This document shows, in pieces, positions 34,731-42,097 of a DNA stretch of 64,000 nt. The notes beneath the pieces were generated by a model, which worked only from the letters and a program-made list of their open reading frames with translations, was not told the DNA's origin and ran no database searches. The translations under genes were made by a program, and so were the position numbers. The first letter of the stretch is position 1, and each line of letters starts with the position of its first letter. The DNA is from F23-B02 sp946405205 (GTDB lineage Bacteria > Bacillota > Clostridia > Oscillospirales > Oscillospiraceae), in NCBI GenBank assembly GCA_946405205.1, contig CAMJGL010000002.1:62001-126000 (forward strand). Direction: 5' to 3'.

Positions 34731-36034
34731 TGGGAAAAGAACGCACTTACTTATGCATCGACATGAAGACCTTCTATGCATCGGTCGAATGTGCCGAGCG
34801 TGGTCTGAATCCATTTGAGACAAATTTGGTCGTGGCGGATATATCCAGAGGCAATGGTGCCCTCTGTCTTGCCGTTAGTCCCCAGATGAAAGCGCAGGGC
34901 GTGAAGAACCGCTGCCGTCTGTACGAGATACCAAAGCATATTAAGTACGAAGCCGCCTTGCCGAGGATGCAGCTGTACATCGACTACGCGGCGGATATCT
35001 ACGCTATTTATCTCAAGTATTTCTCTCCGGATGACATCCATGTGTATTCCATCGATGAGGCTTTTATCGATGCCACCAACTATCTCGGTGCTTATAACAA
35101 CGATGCAAAGGGTCTGGCAAAAAAGCTGATGAATGAGATAGCCGAGGTCAAGCACATCCCCTCTACCGCCGGTATCGGGTCAAATCTGTTTCTTGCGAAG
35201 ATTGCCCTTGATATTACGGCAAAACATGCGAAAGATCACATGGGTGTTCTTACCGAGGAGAGCTTCCGGGAAACGCTGTGGGATCACACTCCCATCACGG
35301 ACTTCTGGATGATTGCCGGCGGCACTGCCCGCAGGCTGGAGCGTCTCGGCATCACGACTCTGAGAGGCGTGGCACAATGTCCTCCGGAACTGCTCTATAA
35401 GATGTTCGGCAAGGATGCCGAGCTTCTCATCGACCATTCCTGGGGACGGGAGCCTTGCCGGATGCAGGACATCAAAAGCTATAAGAGCAAAACGCATTCG
35501 GTCTCATTTTCGCAGATACTCCAAAAGGATTATTCTTATGATGAGGCTCGTGTCGTTATGACGGAGATGATCCTCCACGGCTGCCAGGAGCTGATGCGCC
35601 GCAAAGTCATCTGTCAGAAGATCTGGATCGGAGTCGGCTATTCCAAAGACGTTCTTCCTATGGCTCACGGTCAGACGAAGCTGACGAGCGCAACAGCGGT
35701 AAATTCTCTTATAAGTCCCTTCGTGCTGGATGTCTTTGACCAGATCACTGACCGGAGCGTCCCCATCCGCAGGCTCGGTATCAGTTTCAACGATGTCTGT
35801 GATGAGGGCTGTGAGGGCTATGATTTCTTTACCGATTGGGATGCAGTAGAACGGGAAAAGGCAAAGGAAAAAGCGGTTCTTGAGATTGCGGATAAATACG
35901 GAAAAAACGCTGTCCTCCGGGGAACAAACTTTCTCGCCGGGGCAACACAGCGAGAGCGCAACGGCATGATCGGAGGTCACAGAGCGGGTTATGATGACAT
36001 TACAAGAGAGGGCGAAGCAGTTCGCCCCGTTTGA
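34730..36034 (+). CDS. Y-family DNA polymerase (UmuC/ImpB/UvrX-like)
   Basis: A 434-residue translesion polymerase. Catalytic carboxylates lie in CIDMKTFYASVE (residues 9-20) and YSIDEAFID (near 105). The little-finger region ends with a KNAVLRGTNFL motif seen in UvrX/YqjW-type proteins. It starts at an ATG overlapping the UmuD-like stop and overlaps the YolD-like gene at its 3' end. Expected to be induced when the repressor is cleaved after DNA damage. Confidence 0.93.
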   Translation: MGKERTYLCIDMKTFYASVECAERGLNPFETNLVVADISRGNGALCLAVSPQMKAQGVKNRCRLYEIPKHIKYEAALPRMQLYIDYAADIYAIYLKYFSPDDIHVYSIDEAFIDATNYLGAYNNDAKGLAKKLMNEIAEVKHIPSTAGIGSNLFLAKIALDITAKHAKDHMGVLTEESFRETLWDHTPITDFWMIAGGTARRLERLGITTLRGVAQCPPELLYKMFGKDAELLIDHSWGREPCRMQDIKSYKSKTHSVSFSQILQKDYSYDEARVVMTEMILHGCQELMRRKVICQKIWIGVGYSKDVLPMAHGQTKLTSATAVNSLISPFVLDVFDQITDRSVPIRRLGISFNDVCDEGCEGYDFFTDWDAVEREKAKEKAVLEIADKYGKNAVLRGTNFLAGATQRERNGMIGGHRAGYDDITREGEAVRPV

Positions 36035-36317
36035 TGCAATGAAGGGTCTGCAGGAAGCACTGCGTGACCGTGAGGAGCGGCACTGCCGGGTGGACAGGCA
36101 CGATATATCCGATGAGGATATAGAGGAAAACTCGCTTGTGATTGCAAAGCTTTCCAAAGGGCATATGGTACTTGTTGAATACTACTGCGCTTTCCACGAC
36201 ATTGAAAAGGAAGGCCGGATTACTGAAATCAGCATACCCTTCAAATACATAAAGCTCAACGGTGAAAGAATCGCTTTTGATGACATTTATAGGATAAGGA
36301 TCACGGACAATGGATGA
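35991..36317 (+). CDS. YolD-like protein
   Basis: A 108-residue YolD-like family protein (PF08863). RAKQFAPFDAMKGL near the N-terminus and the later IPFKYIKLNGERIAFDDI segment are typical. In Bacillus, YolD-like genes pair with UvrX-type polymerases and are linked to SOS mutagenesis; here it overlaps the polymerase by 44 bases, completing the cassette. Confidence 0.88.
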   Translation: MMTLQERAKQFAPFDAMKGLQEALRDREERHCRVDRHDISDEDIEENSLVIAKLSKGHMVLVEYYCAFHDIEKEGRITEISIPFKYIKLNGERIAFDDIYRIRITDNG

Positions 36318-36519
36318 GCTGGGCAGAGATCAGTTCCCGAAGGAGTGCCGAGGTTGCTATGAAAACTGTTACAAATGCACTCGAAAAATCAAATCGGCGA
36401 GCGTCCCTGTTATCCGGGATCTTGTGGCGAAAAAGAAGCTGAAGCTTCAGGCCATAGCCCAGATGCAGCGTGACATAGAAATAATTGATGAGCAGCTTGC
36501 GAAACTGCTCTCAGGATGA
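36310..36519 (+). CDS. Small Cys4 protein
   Basis: A 69-residue protein with CRGCYENCYKC at residues 13-23 (C-x2-C-x3-C-x2-C), likely zinc-binding, followed by a helical tail. It overlaps the YolD-like gene by 8 bases. Function unknown; similar small proteins accompany this polymerase cassette in clostridial elements. Confidence 0.7.
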   Translation: MDELGRDQFPKECRGCYENCYKCTRKIKSASVPVIRDLVAKKKLKLQAIAQMQRDIEIIDEQLAKLLSG

Positions 36520-36528
36520 GGAGCAAAA

Positions 36529-37254
36529 ATGAGATTCTACTCGCAAAATGAGGTCGAGCATATTTCCCGGCGTGTTTATACGGCATATAAGAAAACCGCA
36601 GGTTATTCTGAAGCACCGGAGCGAGTGATCCCGGAGCAGTTAGCAGATATTCTCGGTCTGACCTTTGATTACCGGCATCTCTCAAAGGATCGGCTTACTC
36701 TGGGTCTTACATCCTTTGAGGACGGTGACGGTGTTGAGGTCTTCGACAGCCCCGATGAAGAGTTCTATGTGCTTGACGGGAAAACCGCACTCATCGAAGA
36801 GGATCTGCAAAGTGATGATGCAATGCTCGGACGCTGCAATTTCACAAAAACACATGAGGTCTGTCACCATATTCTTCATCTGCTGTATCCGCAGGAATTC
36901 GGTAGCGGCACCGCGTCACGAAGAATTCTTCATTACAGGCTCGGTGGCACACAGACTGGCGAAGTTGCCCGTCACGAAAGGCTGGTCGATATAGTGACAT
37001 CCGCCGTACTGATGCCGGAGGAGCTTGTGAGAAAAAATATGTTCCTTTTTAGTTTGCCGGAGAGGATAGAAATTCTCAACAGGCTCATAGCAAATGGTGA
37101 CTATCAGAAATTCTGTGCTATGGCGGACTGCATGGGCGTTTCCAAGCAGGCACTGGCTATCAGAATGAAAAACCTCGGTCTTTTGGGTAAAGAATACCTG
37201 AAGAACCCGTATGAAATGCTTAATATTTATATGGAGGATAACGAACTTGGATGA
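36529..37254 (+). CDS. ImmA/IrrE family metallopeptidase-like protein
   Basis: A 241-residue protein with the zinc motif HEVCHHIL (HExxH, near residue 105) and a downstream LVDIVTSAVLMPEEL segment typical of ImmA/IrrE proteins. Such proteases cut or inactivate phage and ICE repressors. The C-terminal 60 residues resemble a winged-helix region (AMADCMGVSKQALAIRMKNLGLL). It may act on the XRE regulators of this prophage. GAGGAGC site before the ATG. Confidence 0.86.
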   Translation: MRFYSQNEVEHISRRVYTAYKKTAGYSEAPERVIPEQLADILGLTFDYRHLSKDRLTLGLTSFEDGDGVEVFDSPDEEFYVLDGKTALIEEDLQSDDAMLGRCNFTKTHEVCHHILHLLYPQEFGSGTASRRILHYRLGGTQTGEVARHERLVDIVTSAVLMPEELVRKNMFLFSLPERIEILNRLIANGDYQKFCAMADCMGVSKQALAIRMKNLGLLGKEYLKNPYEMLNIYMEDNELG

Positions 37255-37426
37255 AAAAGGGACAATAAGGATCAGCAAAAACTGCAAGAAGTGCGGCAGA
37301 CGTCTTTTTGATAAGGTTTCCCCCGCATCCGGGTATGTGAAGATCAAATGCCCGAAATGCGGTGAGGAAAACACCGTGAACCTCGCACTCCGAAGAAAGC
37401 TGTATTATAGGATAGCAAGAGCATAA
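37247..37426 (+). CDS. Com-like zinc-ribbon protein
   Basis: A 59-residue protein with CKKCGRRLF and IKCPKCGEEN zinc knuckles, resembling the Mu Com family. Mu Com is an RNA-binding activator of mom translation. TTG start overlapping the ImmA/IrrE-like gene by 8 bases, with GGAGG upstream. A link to the DNA modification genes of this prophage is only a suggestion. Confidence 0.72.
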   Translation: MDEKGTIRISKNCKKCGRRLFDKVSPASGYVKIKCPKCGEENTVNLALRRKLYYRIARA

Positions 37427-37449
37427 CCGAATCAATCACAATTCAAATG

Positions 37450-37585
37450 GTCTTATATAAGATCAAGTAAGACACCGTGCAAAGGGGCTTGGGTGCTGAA
37501 ACCCAAGAGATTACCACCAAATGGCCGGGCATTGTAAGGCAAGGGATAATTATATCCTTTTGCCGGACAGTGCCCGGCCTTTTTT
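37450..37585 (+). ncRNA. Candidate structured small RNA ending in a long terminator
   Basis: Three hairpins in a row: GTCTTA/TAAGAC (37450-37473), CTTGGGT/ACCCAAG (37488-37507), then a near-perfect stem of about 25 bp from 37523 to 37578 (GGCCGGGC...GCCCGGCC with inner GGCAAGGGATA pairing) followed by TTTTTT. The last is certainly terminator-like. The first two suggest a small RNA or a 3' UTR element; no known family is recognised. Confidence 0.55.
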
Positions 37586-37606
37586 CGTTTCTACTAAAAA
37601 AATCTG

Positions 37607-37781
37607 AAGCCTGAGTGTACATCAGGGCGAAGGATACAGATAAAGCACTTTTCATTTTTTTGAAAAGGATTATCGGTACCCTCGGTTTTCTGCACCCATT
37701 TTTTGCAGAAGCTGTTGCTCTCCGTATACTCAGGCTTTTTCTGTGTCCTTCGTACCTCCGCACTCAGCGGAAAGGACACAC
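37607..37781 (+). promoter_or_regulatory. Structured leader that can mask the RBS of the sigma-like gene
   Basis: Segment A (37607-37620) can pair with A' (37724-37737), and B (37628-37639) with B' (37741-37752), each with one G-U. B' can also pair with AAGGACACA (37772-37780), which contains the ribosome binding site, with an inner CCGC/GCGG stem. Two local hairpins lie in between. The layout allows alternative structures that expose or hide the start region. No known riboswitch core was recognised. Confidence 0.6.
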
Positions 37782-37783
37782 AA

Positions 37784-38182
37784 ATGAAGATCACATGGCA
37801 ATTCGCGGACGGAACCATATCAGAGATTGACGCACCCGACGATATCGGCACCGTCATCCTCGACTCCCGCAGAGAGGAGGACAACCTCGACCGCAAGGAG
37901 AGATATCACTGCTACTCCATCGACGCGATGGAGTACGGAGATAAGGATATCCATGCCCCGACCACGGGCGAGACACCTGAAAGCGAATTTATTCTGGCAG
38001 AAGACAACGCCCGTATCTGCGAGACACTTTCCGCATTGACCGATGTTCAGCGCAGAAGGCTGCTGATGCTGGCAAGCGGTATGTCTCTGCGGGATATCGC
38101 CAAAGCCGAGGGCACCAATCACAAGTCGGTCGAGGAGTCCATTAACAGCGCCAGAAAAAAGTTTAAAAAAATATATGGCTAA
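37784..38182 (+). CDS. Sigma-70 region-4-like regulator
   Basis: A 132-residue protein whose C-terminal part (about 80-130) is a sigma-factor region-4-like HTH: LTDVQRRRLLMLASGMSLRD then IAKAEGTNHKSVEESI. The N-terminal half has no recognised domain and lacks sigma region 2. It probably acts as a DNA-binding transcription regulator for the phage replication operon that follows. The ATG at 37784 lies just after the structured leader. Confidence 0.78.
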   Translation: MKITWQFADGTISEIDAPDDIGTVILDSRREEDNLDRKERYHCYSIDAMEYGDKDIHAPTTGETPESEFILAEDNARICETLSALTDVQRRRLLMLASGMSLRDIAKAEGTNHKSVEESINSARKKFKKIYG

Positions 38183-38266
38183 TACCCCCACAAAATGTCC
38201 TCCTTTTCTCCGTATATCCGGAGAGACGATAAACGATACTCAGTCTCCCAGAAAGAGGAAAACGAT

Positions 38267-38461
38267 ATGACCCACAGTTTGAAGATCAGCGTCAGCAAAA
38301 AGCCCATGAACGGAGGTCTCATCAACATGCGCAATGTCACGTTGAGAGAAAAAATCCTCCGATGGCTTCTCGGAGCACCGCAGAAGCTGACCATCATCGT
38401 TCCCGGCAACAGCATCGAGAGCGTGAACATTGCCGAGATTGTTCAGGGAGGGACTGCGTAA
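38267..38461 (+). CDS. Small phage protein, unknown
   Basis: A 64-residue protein starting MTHSLKISVS; similar small proteins begin the same way in related clostridial phages, which favours this start over an internal ATG at 38327 that also has a GGAGGT site. Contains IREK/LREKILRWLLG-type and LTIIVPGNSIESV segments. Its TAA overlaps the next ATG. Function unknown. Confidence 0.65.
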   Translation: MTHSLKISVSKKPMNGGLINMRNVTLREKILRWLLGAPQKLTIIVPGNSIESVNIAEIVQGGTA

Positions 38462-38973
38462 TGAAGCTTTACGAAGTCAATCAGGCAATCGAGGAGCTTG
38501 CTGCGAGGCTCGACCCTGACCCCGAAACCGGCGAGATCGCCGCAGCAGAGGATATTCTGCTTGAGCTTGACTATCTGCAGATGGAACGGAGCCGTATCCT
38601 GGAGTACCTTGCCAAGCTCGTGCTCAACTGCCGGGCGGAGGCTTCATCCATCAAGGCCGAGGAAAAGCGCCTCGCCGACCGCAGACGCAGTCTGGAAAAC
38701 CGCAATGCACGGCTCATGCAGATCCTTGACCGCGAGTGCTCCGGTCAGAAGACTGACTGCGGTGTGGCCACCGTCAATTACCGTGCCACAAGCCGTGTGG
38801 AGGTTTCGGACAGCAGGAAAGCTATCAGCTGGCTCAAGCGGCACAAACACACCGACTGCTACCGTACCCCAGAGCCGGAGGTCAGCAAGGCCGAGGTCAA
38901 GAAGCTGCTGATTGCCGGAGAAAATATCCCCGGCGTAACGCTGGTTCAGGACAAGTCCTGTTCACTGAAATAA
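38461..38973 (+). CDS. Siphovirus Gp157 family protein
   Basis: A 170-residue, coiled-coil-rich protein of the Gp157 family: LYEVNQAIEELA at the start, a helical KAEEKRLADRRRSLENRN stretch, and LDRECSGQKTDCGVATVNYR. The family sits in phage recombination modules; the S. thermophilus member was linked to phage resistance phenotypes. Start overlaps the previous stop and it precedes the Sak4-like ATPase. Confidence 0.87.
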   Translation: MKLYEVNQAIEELAARLDPDPETGEIAAAEDILLELDYLQMERSRILEYLAKLVLNCRAEASSIKAEEKRLADRRRSLENRNARLMQILDRECSGQKTDCGVATVNYRATSRVEVSDSRKAISWLKRHKHTDCYRTPEPEVSKAEVKKLLIAGENIPGVTLVQDKSCSLK

Positions 38974-38986
38974 GGAGGAAGAAGAA

Positions 38987-39976
38987 ATGCTGAACATTAC
39001 GGGCGGCAAACTCATAAGGGCGCAGAAAGTTGTTATTTACGGCTCCGAGGGCATCGGCAAAACCACTTTCGCCGCCGCTTTCCCCGACCCACTGTTTATT
39101 GACACCGAGGGCGGTACGGCTCAGATGGATGTAAAGCGTTTGGACAAGCCCGAGTCCTGGGATGCTCTCGTTTCACTGGTCGAGGAGGTCTCGCAGAACC
39201 CTGGCATCTGCGGGTCTCTTGTGCTGGATACCGCTGACTGGGCAGAGCAGGTCTGCATCAAGGATCTGTGTGCCAGATACAAGAAGTCCGGCATCGAGGA
39301 GTTCGGCTACGGCAAAGGCTATACATATGTTTCTGAAGAATTCTCCAAGCTCCTCACTACCTGCGACAAGGTCATCTCCGCCGGCATGAACGTGATCATC
39401 ACCGCACACGCAAAGATGCGTAAGTTCGAGCAGCCGGACGAGATGGGTGCTTACGACCGCTGGGAGATGAAGCTCACCCGCCAGGTCGCACCGCTTCTCA
39501 AGGAGTGGTCGGATATGCTTCTGTTCTGCAATTACAAGACCTTCGTGGTCACGCCCGATGAGGGCAAAAACAAGGTGCAGGGCGGCAAGCGTGTCATTTA
39601 CACCTCACACCATCCCTGCTGGGACGCCAAGAATCGCCACGGTCTCCCGAACGAGATGAATATGGAGTATGCGAACATCGCGCATATCTTTGCCGCTTCA
39701 CAGCCTGCGAAAAAAGAGTCCCCTGCGGCAAAGTCTGCAGTTAAGCCGGTCGCGGAAAGCACAGAGCCTTCACCGCTGGATGAGCTGAAAAAGCTGATGA
39801 TGGACTCGCACATCATTGATGAGGAAGTCCGTCAGATCGTAGCAAAAAAGGGACACTTCCGCTATGAGACCCCTATCAGCAAATACCCCGACAGCTTTGT
39901 TTCGAGCTGGATCATCCCCAACTGGGGCAAGATCGTTGACATCATCGAGGCAGACCCGAACAGGCTGCCGTTCTAA
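38987..39976 (+). CDS. Sak4-like RecA-fold ATPase
   Basis: A 329-residue phage nucleotide-binding protein (AAA_24 type). Walker A is GSEGIGKTTFAA near residue 17 and Walker B is SLVLDTADW near 78. It resembles Sak4 single-strand annealing ATPases used in phage recombination. A C-terminal extension beyond residue 245 is Ala/Lys/Pro-rich then helical. It is followed by the DUF669 protein, a common pairing. Confidence 0.85.
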   Translation: MLNITGGKLIRAQKVVIYGSEGIGKTTFAAAFPDPLFIDTEGGTAQMDVKRLDKPESWDALVSLVEEVSQNPGICGSLVLDTADWAEQVCIKDLCARYKKSGIEEFGYGKGYTYVSEEFSKLLTTCDKVISAGMNVIITAHAKMRKFEQPDEMGAYDRWEMKLTRQVAPLLKEWSDMLLFCNYKTFVVTPDEGKNKVQGGKRVIYTSHHPCWDAKNRHGLPNEMNMEYANIAHIFAASQPAKKESPAAKSAVKPVAESTEPSPLDELKKLMMDSHIIDEEVRQIVAKKGHFRYETPISKYPDSFVSSWIIPNWGKIVDIIEADPNRLPF

Positions 39977-39991
39977 AAGGAGAGAAAGAAA

Positions 39992-40504
39992 ATGAGTGAT
40001 TACAACAGCACCAATAGCATGATCATGGACTGGGACGACGCCTTGGAAAACGACGGTCAGGAGTATGTCGTTCTGGAGGAAGGCGACTACAACTTCACCG
40101 TCACCGGCTTTGAGCGCGGACGTTTCCCCGGCAGTGCCAAGATCCCGCCCTGCAACAAGGCTGCCCTTACCCTTGCCGTAGATACGCCCGACGGAACTGC
40201 GACCGTCAAATTTGACCTTATCCTGTACCGTACCCTCGAATGGCGCATTTCCTCCTTCTTCCGCTGCATCGGACAGAAAAAGCATGGTGAGCGTCTGGTG
40301 ATGGACTGGAGCAAGGTCACCGGCTCGAAAGGCCGTGCCCGTTTCAAGCCCCGCACATACACGGATAAAAACGGCGATGAACGTCAGGCAAACGATGTCG
40401 ACCGCTTCTATGACTATGAGGATAAGTTCTTCCCCGAGGAGCAGACCTGGGTCAAGGAAGCGGAAAAGGCTGAGCCCGAGAGTTGGGTGCAGGGTACCTT
40501 CTGA
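39992..40504 (+). CDS. DUF669 protein (phage ssDNA-binding-like)
   Basis: A 170-residue protein of the DUF669 family. The N-terminal acidic WDDALENDGQEY is followed by a beta-rich LEEGDYNFTVTGFERG segment and FDLILYRTLEWRISSFFR. Members lie next to Sak4 ATPases and are thought to bind single-stranded DNA. AAAGGAGAG site; stop overlaps the helicase start. Confidence 0.83.
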   Translation: MSDYNSTNSMIMDWDDALENDGQEYVVLEEGDYNFTVTGFERGRFPGSAKIPPCNKAALTLAVDTPDGTATVKFDLILYRTLEWRISSFFRCIGQKKHGERLVMDWSKVTGSKGRARFKPRTYTDKNGDERQANDVDRFYDYEDKFFPEEQTWVKEAEKAEPESWVQGTF

Positions 40505-42087
40505 TGATGAATTTGAGACCGTATCAGGCTGAGGCAAAGGACGCGGTTCTCAAAGAGTGGAGTCAGGGCCACAGGAAAACCCTTGTGGTCCTGCCCACAG
40601 GTACAGGCAAGACCATAGTTTTTTCCTCAGTCGTAGAAAATCGGGTGCGAAACGGCGGTCGGGCGCTCATTATGGCGCATCGCGGAGAGCTTCTCGACCA
40701 GGCGGCAGACAAGCTGAGATTATCCTGCGGCTTGGACTCCGTCCTTGAAAAAGCCGAAAGCACCAGCCTCGGCAGCCCTATTCCCATTACCGTTGGCTCT
40801 GTTCAGTCTCTGGCCCAGGAAAAGCGCCTCGCACGGTTTCCGTCAGACTATTTCACGGAGATAGTCGTTGACGAGGCGCACCACTGTCTGTCGGACAGCT
40901 ATATGCGGGTGCTTGAGCATTTCCCGGACGCAAATGTTCTGGGTGTGACTGCCACACCCGACCGTGGAGATATGCAGAACCTCGGCAAGTTCTTTGACAG
41001 CAAAGCCTATGAGTACACCGTCACGCAGGCAATCCGCGAGAAATATCTGTGTCCCATCAAGGCTCAGATGATCCCGCTCCGGCTGGATATTACCAATGTC
41101 GGTATCAGCAACGGCGATTACAGCGCCGGTGAGATCGGCTGTGCGCTTGAACCGTATCTGGACCAAATCGCCCGTGAGATGCTGCGATGGTGTAAAGGCA
41201 GAAAAACCGTTGTATTTCTGCCGCTGGTAAGCACCTCTCAGAAATTCTGTAAGCTGCTGAACTCTTACGGCATGAGTGCGGCGGAGGTCAACGGAAACAG
41301 CAAAGACCGTACCGAAGTTCTCCGGGACTTTGAAGACGGACGGTATGAAGTGCTTTGCAACAGTATGCTGCTGACCGAAGGCTGGGACTGTCCGGCTGTG
41401 GACTGCGTCGTTTGTCTGCGCCCCACGAAGATCCGAAGCCTGTATCAGCAGATGGTCGGGCGAGGAATGAGACTGTATCCCGGCAAGGATCATCTGCTGC
41501 TTCTGGATTTTCTCTGGATGACCGAGCGTCACGATCTTTGCCGTCCTTCCGCAATCATAAGCAAAGATGCGGAAATAGCTGAAAAAATCGAAGAGCTGAT
41601 GATGGACAACGCTGACGGCATTGACCTGATTGAAGCCGAAGAAGAAGCAGAGCGGGATGTGCTTCGTGAGCGTGAAGAAGCCCTCGCCCGACAGCTTGAG
41701 GAAATGCGCCGCCGAAAGGCAAAGCTTGTAGACCCGCTCCAGTATGCTCTTTCCATTGCAGCGGAAGACCTGACCAACTATGTACCTACCTTTGCATGGG
41801 AGATGGCTCCTCCCTCAGAAAAACAGCTTCAGTTTTTGGAAAATCGCGGTATCTTTGCAGACTCCGTCCAGAACATGGGAAAAGCAAGTCTGCTGATCGA
41901 CCGACTCAAGCGTCGCCAGGAAGAAGGTTTATCTACCCCTAAGCAGATAAGATGCCTGGAACGCTACGGTTTCCGGCAGGTCGGAACGTGGTCGTTTGAG
42001 GATGCGAGCAGGATGATATCCCGCCTTGCCGCTAACAGCTGGCGTATTCCCTTTGGCTTGAACGTCAGCGCATACAGACCGGAATAA
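40504..42087 (+). CDS. DEAD/DEAH-box (superfamily 2) helicase
   Basis: A 527-residue helicase: Q-motif-like LRPYQAEA at the start, Walker A PTGTGKT near 37, VDEAHH near 121, and QQMVGRGMRLYPGKDH as motif VI near 320. The acidic/arginine-rich coiled stretch (about 365-400) and C-terminal 120 residues are accessory. It is part of the phage replication module. Confidence 0.92.
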   Translation: MMNLRPYQAEAKDAVLKEWSQGHRKTLVVLPTGTGKTIVFSSVVENRVRNGGRALIMAHRGELLDQAADKLRLSCGLDSVLEKAESTSLGSPIPITVGSVQSLAQEKRLARFPSDYFTEIVVDEAHHCLSDSYMRVLEHFPDANVLGVTATPDRGDMQNLGKFFDSKAYEYTVTQAIREKYLCPIKAQMIPLRLDITNVGISNGDYSAGEIGCALEPYLDQIAREMLRWCKGRKTVVFLPLVSTSQKFCKLLNSYGMSAAEVNGNSKDRTEVLRDFEDGRYEVLCNSMLLTEGWDCPAVDCVVCLRPTKIRSLYQQMVGRGMRLYPGKDHLLLLDFLWMTERHDLCRPSAIISKDAEIAEKIEELMMDNADGIDLIEAEEEAERDVLREREEALARQLEEMRRRKAKLVDPLQYALSIAAEDLTNYVPTFAWEMAPPSEKQLQFLENRGIFADSVQNMGKASLLIDRLKRRQEEGLSTPKQIRCLERYGFRQVGTWSFEDASRMISRLAANSWRIPFGLNVSAYRPE

Positions 42088-42097
42088 GGAGGAGAAA

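Noticed and set aside
37443..37763. 106-codon minus-strand frame
   Set aside because: It covers the terminator and structured leader, has no ribosome site and no family resemblance.
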